NCBI GenBank assembly: GCA_028290165.1
Contig: JAQGKJ010000416.1
Location: 1 to 13,117, forward strand
Source of the DNA: Bradyrhizobium sp.
Lineage (GTDB): Bacteria; Pseudomonadota; Alphaproteobacteria; Rhizobiales; Xanthobacteraceae
Direction: 5' to 3'
DNA: 13,117 nucleotides
In this document: positions 5,915 to 12,086 of the stretch, piece after piece
Layout: each line of letters starts with the position of its first letter
How positions within the stretch are numbered: the stretch's first letter is position 1
Notes under the pieces: generated by a model
Database searches by the model: none
What the model was told of the DNA's origin: nothing
The model's input: only the letters and a program-made list of their open reading frames with translations
Translations under genes and position numbers: made by a program

Positions 5915-7336
5915 CTATTTCAGGCCGAACCACAGTGTCGCGATACCGAGAAACGAAAAGAAACCGACCACGTCGGTGATCGTGGTGACGAAAGTGCCTG
6001 ACGCCACCGCCGGATCGGCGCGCACCCGTTCCAGCACCATTGGGATCAATATGCCGCCAAGCGCGCCGGCCACCAGATTGCAGATGATCGCGAGCCCGAT
6101 CACGACGCCGAGCGCCGGGATCCTGAACCAGGCCACCGCCGCGACGCCAGTGATGATCGCGAAAGCAAGCCCGTTGACGAGGCCGACCAGGCCTTCGCGC
6201 ATCACCACGCGAAACGCATTGTTGGAGCCGAGCTCGCGGGTCGCCAGGGCGCGCACCGCGACCGTCATGGTTTGCGTGGCGGCATTGCCGCCCTGACTGG
6301 CGACAATCGGTGCCAGCACCGCCAGCGCCACCATTTTTTCCAGTTGGCCCTCGAACAGCCCGAGCACCGAGGACGCCAGGAAGGCGGTGGCAAGGTTGAC
6401 CAATAGCCAGTTGAAGCGACCCTTGGCGACGGTCCAGACGCTGTCGGATAATTCTTCATGGCTGGTCACGCCGCCCAGCGCCTTTAAGTCCTCGTCGGCC
6501 TCTTCCTCGATCACGTCGACCACGTCGTCGATGGTGATGACGCCGACCAGCCGGTTTTCAGTGTCGACGACGGGCGCCGCGACCAGATTGTATTTTCCGA
6601 ACAACCGTGCCACCTCCTCCTGATCGTCCAGCACCGAGACGCGGCGGCGGTCTTCATCGATCAGATCGGTCAGCGGTACCTGCCGGCGCGCCCGCAACAG
6701 CGCATCCAGCGGCACCGCGCCCTGCCAGTGCTGCGCACGATCCACCGCGTAGATTTCGTAAAACCGGTCCGGCAGATCCGGCGTGTCGCGCATGTAGTCG
6801 ATCGCCTGGCCCGCGGTCCAGTCCGGCGGCACCGTGATGAATTCGGTCTGCATCCGCCGTCCGGCGGAGTTTTCCGGGTATTCCAGGCTGCGCTCGAGCA
6901 CGTCGCGCTCGGATGCCGGCAGCTTTTCGAGGATTTCGTCCTTGTCTGCCTCGTCCAATCCCTCGAGCAATTCGACGGCGTCGTCGGATTCCAGTTCGCG
7001 AACACCGTCTGCGACCGTCTTGGGTTCGAGTTCTTCGAGGATTTCCTCGCGGACGGCATCGTCGACTTCGTTCAGGGCCGAGAAGTCAAAATCCGTACCC
7101 GTCAATTCCACCAGGCTGACGCGGTCGTCCGGTTCGAGCGCCGCGATCAGATCGCCGAGGTCGGCCTCGTGGAGTTCCGCGACCACCACACGCAGAAACG
7201 GCGTTTCCGCGGCATCAATCGCGCGTGAAATCTCTTCCACGAATTGATGACGAATTTCGCCATCTTGGTCGCGCATCGGGAAGCGGTCGAGGACCGAGGC
7301 GTCGGCGGGTTGGGCAACGTCCACATCTTTGGCCAT
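5915..7336 (-). CDS. mgtE: Magnesium transporter MgtE
   Basis: A 473-residue MgtE magnesium channel of the inner membrane. In order: an acidic N-terminal MgtE_N superhelical domain (about 45-155, many Asp/Glu with repeated LLE and LEKLP units), two CBS domains (about 163-222 and 228-285, the second with VVDTENRLVGVITIDDVVDVI), a plug helix, and five membrane helices from about 310. Core motifs are present: PIVASQGGNAATQTM (about 343-357) and the pore region TTITDVVGFFSFLG with Asp455, which matches the conserved aspartate lining the Mg2+ pore in the Thermus homologue. Magnesium binding to the N/CBS domains closes the channel, and the acidic residues needed are abundant. The ATG at 7336 has GGAG eight bases upstream; an upstream in-frame extension to 7393 lacks support. 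It diverges from the deacetylase gene across an 86-base gap. Confidence 0.95.
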   Translation of the reverse strand: MAKDVDVAQPADASVLDRFPMRDQDGEIRHQFVEEISRAIDAAETPFLRVVVAELHEADLGDLIAALEPDDRVSLVELTGTDFDFSALNEVDDAVREEILEELEPKTVADGVRELESDDAVELLEGLDEADKDEILEKLPASERDVLERSLEYPENSAGRRMQTEFITVPPDWTAGQAIDYMRDTPDLPDRFYEIYAVDRAQHWQGAVPLDALLRARRQVPLTDLIDEDRRRVSVLDDQEEVARLFGKYNLVAAPVVDTENRLVGVITIDDVVDVIEEEADEDLKALGGVTSHEELSDSVWTVAKGRFNWLLVNLATAFLASSVLGLFEGQLEKMVALAVLAPIVASQGGNAATQTMTVAVRALATRELGSNNAFRVVMREGLVGLVNGLAFAIITGVAAVAWFRIPALGVVIGLAIICNLVAGALGGILIPMVLERVRADPAVASGTFVTTITDVVGFFSFLGIATLWFGLK

Positions 7337-7354
7337 GCCACGCGCTCCGCCGGT

Positions 7355-7384
7355 TTGACAGAATTGCTCAACTCGTCTGAGTTG
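7355..7384. promoter_or_regulatory. mgtE/deacetylase divergent control region: TTGACA and a dyad
   Basis: A perfect -35 hexamer TTGACA (7355-7360, plus strand) stands 62 bases before the deacetylase ATG, but no good -10 follows at 16-18 bases (TGAGTT is poor). The dyad CAACTC-GTCT-GAGTTG (7369-7384) overlaps where the -10 would be, as an operator might. The promoter is not secure; the inverted repeat itself is directly visible. Confidence 0.35.
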
Positions 7385-7422
7385 TCGCATCACGCATTAC
7401 CCAATGGACAACACCGAGCGCA

Positions 7423-8241
7423 ATGACAAAGATGCGGTGGCAGAAACGGGCTCGGAAGTTCATGAACGTGTTGGGGGCTGCCCTCGTCGTCTTGCTGGCG
7501 TGGACCGTGGCGGCCGAGGCGGCGGATTGTCCGCGCAAGGGGACGCTCGGCACCTCGCGCATCCTGCACGTCGATGCCGCCACCACGCCGCGGGTGGGGC
7601 GGAAGCAGTATCCGCAGACGCTGCCGCTTGCCGATCACGAGGTCGTCCTGACGTTCGATGACGGCCCGTGGCCTCCCACCACCCCGAAGGTGCTGGCGGC
7701 GCTGGCGCAAGAATGCGTGCGCGCGACGTTCTTCCTGATCGGCAAGCCGGCCTCGGAACACCCGGACGTGGTGCGCAGGATCGCGGCCGAGGGCCACACG
7801 ATCGGGCATCACACCTGGCTGCACCGTAGCCTGATGCAGATCCCGCCCGGCGAGACGTCAGAGGAAATCAACCGCGGTATTGCCGCCGACGAAATGGCGC
7901 TTCACGGGGTCGCGACCACGGTCCCGAGCACGCCGTTCTTTCGTTTTCCGGGCTTTGAAACGACGCCGGCGACCCTGAACTCGCTGCAATCGCGCGGCAT
8001 CGTCGTGTTCGGCGCCGATCTTTGGGCCGGCGACTGGAATGCGATGTCGCCGAAGCAGGAATTGAAGCTGGTCATCGATCGGCTCAAGACCGCCCGCAAG
8101 GGCATCATCCTGTTCCACGATCCCAAGGCGCAAACCGCGGCCATGTTGCCGGCTTTTCTGCGGTATCTCAGGGATAATGGCTATCGCGTGGTCCATCTGG
8201 TGCCGACCGGACGCGGCGTCGACTTTGACGGCGTCCCCTGA
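7423..8241 (+). CDS. Exported polysaccharide deacetylase (NodB fold), copy 1
   Basis: The 272-residue protein is a carbohydrate esterase family 4 / NodB-type metal-dependent deacetylase, removing N- or O-acetyl groups from a polysaccharide. All family motifs show: TFDDGP (77-82), the metal-binding HTWLH (130-134), FFRFPG (172-177), DLWAGDW (199-205) and the FHD (231-233) that holds the catalytic histidine. A signal peptide is visible (hydrophobic from about 15 to 30, likely cut after AEA, residues 31-33), so it acts outside the inner membrane. Starts at 7423, 7432 and 7462 are all possible; the first is used, none has a strong ribosome binding site. The gene diverges from mgtE and is followed 79 bases later by a paralogue. 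Substrate (peptidoglycan, exopolysaccharide or other) is unknown; there are no nod genes here. Confidence 0.92.
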   Translation: MTKMRWQKRARKFMNVLGAALVVLLAWTVAAEAADCPRKGTLGTSRILHVDAATTPRVGRKQYPQTLPLADHEVVLTFDDGPWPPTTPKVLAALAQECVRATFFLIGKPASEHPDVVRRIAAEGHTIGHHTWLHRSLMQIPPGETSEEINRGIAADEMALHGVATTVPSTPFFRFPGFETTPATLNSLQSRGIVVFGADLWAGDWNAMSPKQELKLVIDRLKTARKGIILFHDPKAQTAAMLPAFLRYLRDNGYRVVHLVPTGRGVDFDGVP

Positions 8242-8269
8242 TCCTGAAATCATTTGCGAAAGTCGAACA

Positions 8270-8298
8270 TTGAGGCCGCGTTCATCTACCCCTATGTA
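8270..8298 (+). promoter_or_regulatory. Possible promoter of the second deacetylase gene
   Basis: TTGAGG (8270-8275) is followed after 17 bases by TATGTA (8293-8298), itself in an AT-rich TATGTAATAAT stretch. It ends 22 bases before the ATG of the second deacetylase. If real, the two paralogues can be transcribed separately. The hexamers are only partial matches to consensus. Confidence 0.35.
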
Positions 8299-8320
8299 AT
8301 AATCAGCTGCGAAAACGGGA

Positions 8321-9676
8321 ATGCTGACGGTGTTCATGATCGGTAATGGGTTGGCTGGCGTTCGGGCACCGCAATCGGCCGCCCTGTTCCTTCTGCTGCT
8401 GTCGGCGTGCCTCACCGCGCAAACCGCTTCGGCGGCCGATTGTCCGGGTCATCCCGACGCGATCGGCACCTCGCGTACCCTGGTGGTCGACCCGCGGGAG
8501 CATCCCCGGATCGGCACCATGCAATATCCGGAAACGCTGCCGCTGGAAGACCATGAGGTGGTGCTGACCTTCGATGACGGGCCGGTGCCGCGCAACAGCA
8601 ATCAGATTCTTGATATTCTCGCGGTCCAATGCGTGAAGGCGACCTTCTTCACCATCGGCCGCCAGGCCCTGGCTTCTCCGGAAGGCGTGCGCAAGCTGCG
8701 CGATGCCGGCCACAGCATCGGCACCCACAGCCAGGATCATCCGCTGAACATGAACCGGATGTCGATCGAGCGCGCCAAGCAGGAAATCGACGACGGCATC
8801 GCATCGGTCAAGACGGCGCTTCGCGATGACACGGCGCTTGCCCCGTTCTTCCGTATCCCGGGGCTCGCACGCGCCGAAGGCGTCGAGGACTATCTGGCCT
8901 CGCAGGGCATCCAGGTCTGGAGCGCGGATTTTCTGGCTGACGACTGGCGGCATATTTCATCGTCGCGGGTCTACGAGCTTGCCATCAAGCGCCTCGAGGA
9001 CGAGGGCAAAGGCATCCTGCTGCTGCACGACATCCAGCCGCGAACCGTGGCGGCATTGCCGGGGATCCTGCATGAGCTGAAGTCGCGCGGCTATCGCATC
9101 GTCCATGTGGTGCCGGCGACGCCGGAGCGGCCGGCGACGCCGACCGAGCCGGTGCAATGGCAGCTGCATCCGCCCTCGGAAACTGTGGCGATCTCGCGCT
9201 GGCCGAAAATCCCGAATTTTGTATTCGCCGACGCCGGCACACTCCCCGCCCCGGCGCTGTCGGATCTGGACTGGCCTAACGGACGGTCGATGACGCTTGC
9301 CGAGGCGGACCGCGGCGGCCGTCCTGGGCGCGGCGTTCCGCTGCCGCGGGAGGCGCTGTGGCCCCGGCAATCGCCACCGTCGCTCGAAAGCGCCGCCGTT
9401 GCCCTGCCGGTGCCGGCGCCAAGCATTTTCGAAATCCAGGAAGGCCTGCGCGCGGCCATGCAGGCCGCGCCGCCCTCTCGTCGCGCGGAACTGGCGGTTC
9501 CGGCGCATGACGAGGCGGCTTCGAAGGACGCCCATCATTCCCGTCGAACGATCCGCGGCGAGTCCCATTCGGGACACACCCGGCAGACCGCCAGTCGCGG
9601 AAGCGGGCATGCGGCGCACGCGGCCCGCAAAGGCACGCTGAAGCATCTGGTGCAGGTCAGGAAAAGAAGCGTGTGA
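8321..9676 (+). CDS. Exported polysaccharide deacetylase (NodB fold), copy 2, with long C-terminal tail
   Basis: A 451-residue paralogue of the preceding deacetylase. The catalytic domain (about 40-265) carries TFDDGP (83-88), HSQDH (136-140), FFRIPG (176-181), DFLADDW (203-209) and LLHD (234-237). The entry to the domain is almost the same in both copies (ADCP, GTSR, YP-TLPL-DHEVVLTFDDGP). The N-terminus is a signal sequence; it contains LSAC (27-30), which fits a lipobox, and also TASA (35-38), which fits ordinary cleavage, so a lipoprotein and a soluble periplasmic form are both possible. After residue 265 comes a tail of about 185 residues missing from copy 1: Pro/Ala-rich, then Arg/His/Ser-rich near the end (RRTIRGESHSGH, GHAAHAARKG, VRKRSV), perhaps binding anionic cell-wall polymer. 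The ATG at 8321 lacks a well-spaced ribosome binding site; 8336 is the alternative. It converges on the next gene with three bases between. Confidence 0.92.
   Translation: MLTVFMIGNGLAGVRAPQSAALFLLLLSACLTAQTASAADCPGHPDAIGTSRTLVVDPREHPRIGTMQYPETLPLEDHEVVLTFDDGPVPRNSNQILDILAVQCVKATFFTIGRQALASPEGVRKLRDAGHSIGTHSQDHPLNMNRMSIERAKQEIDDGIASVKTALRDDTALAPFFRIPGLARAEGVEDYLASQGIQVWSADFLADDWRHISSSRVYELAIKRLEDEGKGILLLHDIQPRTVAALPGILHELKSRGYRIVHVVPATPERPATPTEPVQWQLHPPSETVAISRWPKIPNFVFADAGTLPAPALSDLDWPNGRSMTLAEADRGGRPGRGVPLPREALWPRQSPPSLESAAVALPVPAPSIFEIQEGLRAAMQAAPPSRRAELAVPAHDEAASKDAHHSRRTIRGESHSGHTRQTASRGSGHAAHAARKGTLKHLVQVRKRSV
9112..9142 (+). repeat. 13-base direct repeat in the deacetylase tail
   Basis: GCCGGCGACGCCG occurs at 9112-9124 and 9130-9142, 18 bases apart and in frame, coding for the doublet PATP-ER-PATP at the junction between the catalytic domain and the tail. 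It looks like a small in-frame duplication that lengthened a linker. Confidence 0.6.
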
Positions 9677-9679
9677 CGT

Positions 9680-10054
9680 TTAATTCGTGACGATCTTTGA
9701 GACGCAGAGCAGCACGATCATCGCGAGAAACAACAGATCGATGCACGAATTGATTTCGCCGGCACGGCGGAGGGTGCCGACATCGCTGACGATCTGTTTG
9801 CGCGACGACGATGCGGCGGGACCCTCCCCGGCCAGGCCCGCAAGGCGCCGCGACTCCAGTTCGAGCCGCTCGATGCGCTGGAAGAAGAAAAACGAACGCA
9901 GCGCCGACGCAGCGCGCATCGCGGCATAGACCAGCACGAGAATGGCGAGGATCGCGCGCTGCTCGTATTTCTCAATGAAATTCAGGCTGTAATAGACCAG
10001 CGCCAGAAAAACGAAATTGGAGACAAACCGATAGGCGTGGCTCAGGAATTTCAT
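9680..10054 (-). CDS. Small membrane protein of unknown function (124 aa)
   Basis: The product has three likely membrane helices: about 10-28 (VSNFVFLALVYYSLNFI), 33-52 (ILAILVLVYAAMRAASAL) and 104-121 (IDLLFLAMIVLLCVSKIV). Between the second and third runs a polar, charged stretch, FFFFQRIERLELESRRLAGLAGEG, that could form a short coiled coil or amphipathic helix on the cytoplasmic side. I recall similar uncharacterised proteins in Bradyrhizobium but no named family. It is complete: ATG at 10054, with only a modest CGGAA upstream, and TAA at 9680. It is convergent with the second deacetylase, three bases apart, so the pairing may only be positional. No function proposed. Confidence 0.78.
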   Translation of the reverse strand: MKFLSHAYRFVSNFVFLALVYYSLNFIEKYEQRAILAILVLVYAAMRAASALRSFFFFQRIERLELESRRLAGLAGEGPAASSSRKQIVSDVGTLRRAGEINSCIDLLFLAMIVLLCVSKIVTN

Positions 10055-10118
10055 GCGTGTGTTCCGATCGCGATCGTCAGCCAGGTGTTCGTGAACGTTA
10101 TTTGCGGGTTGCGGCTGA

Positions 10119-10137
10119 AGGCCGGTATCGCCGGCCT
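10119..10137. repeat. Inverted repeat AGGCCGG-TATCG-CCGGCCT
   Basis: A perfect seven-base inverted repeat with a five-base loop, about 65 bases upstream of the small membrane protein start. There is no T-run after it on either strand. It may be a REP-like element or an attenuator-like hairpin in the 5' leader. Confidence 0.4.
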
Positions 10138-10287
10138 CAACCCCGCCCCTCTTCGACCTACGCCAATGGTGTTACAGCAAGGCTACGGATGCGGCGCTGC
10201 GCACCGTTCGAGCAAGTTGGGGTTTAGAATCGGTGCGCGCGGACCGTGACGCGGTCACCGCCACATTGCAGGATTTTTTGGTGCGCT

Positions 10288-10307
10288 CGGAGGATGTCGA
10301 TTCTCCG
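10288..10307. repeat. Hairpin CGGAGGAT-GTCG-ATTCTCCG
   Basis: Eight-base arms with a four-base GTCG loop; one pair is G-T (wobble) on the plus strand. It lies about 77 bases beyond the stop codon of the minus-strand permease gene and could stabilise the 3' end of that operon transcript. No U-tract adjoins it. Confidence 0.35.
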
Positions 10308-10383
10308 GGAAATTGCAAGATGTTCTACCGAAGGTGCGGGAAAAAGGGCCCTTGAACGAAAAACAATAATTTGCGCGGCGCCC

Positions 10384-11208
10384 TCACCTTCGGGCCAACT
10401 TGATGTTTGCTGACATACTCGCCCTGAAAAAGATCAGTGCAACTGCCGCAAAGGACGCGACGAGCACCGCGCCGGAAAATGCGTAGATCGTGGGCGAGGC
10501 ACCGGAATTCATGGCACCAAACATGTACAGCGGAAGCGTGTTCTGGCGACCGACCAGGTAGTAGGCCCGAGCGTATTCGTTCAGTGAAAGCAGAAATGCA
10601 AAGATGAAGCTGGAGACGAGGCTGCCGCGGATCAGCGGCAGGGTCACGTCGACGAAGGCGCGCACCGGACCGGCGCCGAGATCGCGCGCAGCCGCGATGG
10701 TGCTCGGCCTTACCGCCGACAAGCCAATGAGCGACACCATGATTGCAAAAGGCAGAGTCCAGAGAAGATGCCCGAGCGTTACGGTGACCCAGGACGGGCT
10801 GACGCGGACAAGTCTCAGAACTATCGATAGTCCCAGGCCTTCTATGGTGCCGGGCACAAGCATTGTCGACAGAATGAGAAGGAGGAAAATGCTGCGCATG
10901 CGCGTCATTGCGCGATAGGCGAGAGCAGCTGCGAGCCCGATCGGCGTTGCCAGCGCCGCAGCTGCAAGCGCGACAACAGCGCTTTCCTCGAGCGCGCTGA
11001 ACAGCCGGTGATCGTCGAGAAGAGCGACGTACCAGGTCAGGCTGAAACGGGTTGGCGCGACAAGTCCGAGTTGTTCGCCCGGGTTCAATGATGCGAGCAA
11101 CAAATAAAGCACAGGAGCGTACATTATCATCAGACACAGCACCGTGATGATCGAGAACAGCGGCCGCCCGCCGTTTGTTCGGTCGCCGACGATCGGAAGG
11201 AGGGTCAT
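10384..11208 (-). CDS. ABC transporter permease, PotC-like
   Basis: A 274-residue inner-membrane permease of the binding-protein-dependent type 1 importer class (MetI-like fold), of the spermidine/putrescine PotC subgroup. About six hydrophobic helices are visible (near 18-40, 72-98, 106-130, 140-163, 195-215 and 241-262). The cytoplasmic coupling loop is AARDLGAGPVRAFVDVTLPL, starting at residue 173, the EAA motif that contacts the ATPase. A feature of the subgroup is the LSLNEYARAYYL region after it. The ATG at 11208 overlaps the TGA of the upstream permease gene as ATGA, so translation is likely coupled. It is the last gene of the operon; no ATPase gene follows. Substrate is unproven: polyamine-type importers also carry opines, amino acid derivatives and other small cations. 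Confidence 0.9.
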   Translation of the reverse strand: MTLLPIVGDRTNGGRPLFSIITVLCLMIMYAPVLYLLLASLNPGEQLGLVAPTRFSLTWYVALLDDHRLFSALEESAVVALAAAALATPIGLAAALAYRAMTRMRSIFLLLILSTMLVPGTIEGLGLSIVLRLVRVSPSWVTVTLGHLLWTLPFAIMVSLIGLSAVRPSTIAAARDLGAGPVRAFVDVTLPLIRGSLVSSFIFAFLLSLNEYARAYYLVGRQNTLPLYMFGAMNSGASPTIYAFSGAVLVASFAAVALIFFRASMSANIKLARR

Positions 11209-12086
11209 ACGCTGCGATCCACGAATAGCCGCGAAAGCTCGAGCGCGCGATCTGCGACGATGATGACGACAATCAAGGGAATAGCAACAACGGTCGCGAT
11301 CGCGAACGCGAGGGGGAAGTTCACGACCCGCATCACGTCATTGATCATGATGGCAATGGAAGATGCGCCGGCGCCGCCGAGCAGCTGGATCTCCATTGAC
11401 GTGCCGATGGCGACGACGAATACGAACAGAAAGCCTGCAAGCACTCCCGGCATGATGAGGGGCAGGACAATGCTCGAGAACATGGTCCAGAAGCCGGCAC
11501 CGAGGTCCTGGCTGGCGTGAATGACCGAGCTTTCGATCCGTGCGAATGCAAGCACGATTGGAATTATCGCCAGCGGAAGGTGGGCCGCCACCATGCCGAG
11601 CACCACCGCGAAATCAGAGAACAACAGCCACTCGACGGGCGTATGCACGACTCCGAGGCTTATCAGAACGTTGTTGATGATGCCCTCTCGGCCAAGCACG
11701 AGGCGCCAGGCAAACGCACGAACCAGGCCATTGGTAAAGAACGGAATGGTGAACAGCGCGACCAGCAGTGTTGCGCGCCGGGGGCCGCTCAAGAGACCGA
11801 TGACTGTCGCGGCCGGAACAGCAAGGAGCGTCGACGCCGTCGCTGTCAATGCGGCCAGGCCGGCTGTTTGGAAAAGGACGGCCGCTCGCCCGCTCTTCAG
11901 GAGCGCGGCATAGGATGCAAGAGACCAAACGGGCTTGATCCAGTAGGTATCGGGATCGAAGCTCCATAAACTCCATATCGCGACCAGCACGAGCGGAACA
12001 AAGCCGATTCCTATGAAGACCACCAATGACGGCAGCGCGAGAAAAAACGCCGCTCGCCACCGGCGACCGGCCACTTTGTCGGGCAT
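11205..12086 (-). CDS. ABC transporter permease, PotB-like
   Basis: The 293-residue partner permease. Hydrophobic segments stand near 12-40, 70-100, 105-127, 157-182, 212-233 and 257-279, and the EAA coupling loop reads ASQDLGAGFWTMFSSIVLPL from residue 191. FTIPFFTNGLVRAFAWRLVLG (about 112-132) is the region typical of PotB/PotH, where the ATPase-side contact and pore helices meet. The start at 12086 is fixed by the arrangement TAATG: the binding-protein gene ends in TAA whose last A begins this ATG, and GAGG lies eight bases before it. A longer frame to 12113 exists but lies inside the binding-protein gene. It would pair with the following PotC-like permease as a heterodimer. Confidence 0.9.
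   Translation of the reverse strand: MPDKVAGRRWRAAFFLALPSLVVFIGIGFVPLVLVAIWSLWSFDPDTYWIKPVWSLASYAALLKSGRAAVLFQTAGLAALTATASTLLAVPAATVIGLLSGPRRATLLVALFTIPFFTNGLVRAFAWRLVLGREGIINNVLISLGVVHTPVEWLLFSDFAVVLGMVAAHLPLAIIPIVLAFARIESSVIHASQDLGAGFWTMFSSIVLPLIMPGVLAGFLFVFVVAIGTSMEIQLLGGAGASSIAIMINDVMRVVNFPLAFAIATVVAIPLIVVIIVADRALELSRLFVDRSV

Larger units (their letters stand above)
10055..10383. other. 329-base region with no convincing gene, at a composition boundary
   Basis: No frame here reads like a protein. It contains an inverted repeat (10119-10137), the dyad GTGAC-GCG-GTCAC (10246-10258), an eight-base-pair hairpin (10288-10307), and ATTGCA twice (10265-10270 and 10312-10317). It should hold the promoter of the 124-residue membrane protein on the left and the transcript end of the ABC operon on the right, but I cannot identify either with confidence. 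No tRNA end, att-like core repeat or integrase remnant is recognisable. Confidence 0.5.

Noticed and set aside
10037..10249. 70-codon plus-strand frame in the gene-poor region
   Set aside because: No ribosome binding site, starts inside the antisense of a real gene and does not resemble any protein.
10200..10330. tRNA or attachment-site remnant at the composition boundary
   Set aside because: No T-loop GGTTCGAATCC-type sequence, no acceptor pairing and no matching repeat elsewhere in the window.
10340..10360. AAGGGCCCTT followed by a T-run on the minus strand as terminator of the ABC operon
   Set aside because: The palindrome has no loop, so only about three base pairs could form; too weak to call a terminator.
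10325..11272. 315-codon minus-strand frame over the PotC-like gene
   Set aside because: Arg/Ser-rich translation with no family pattern; it is the offset frame of a permease whose own frame has helices and an EAA loop.
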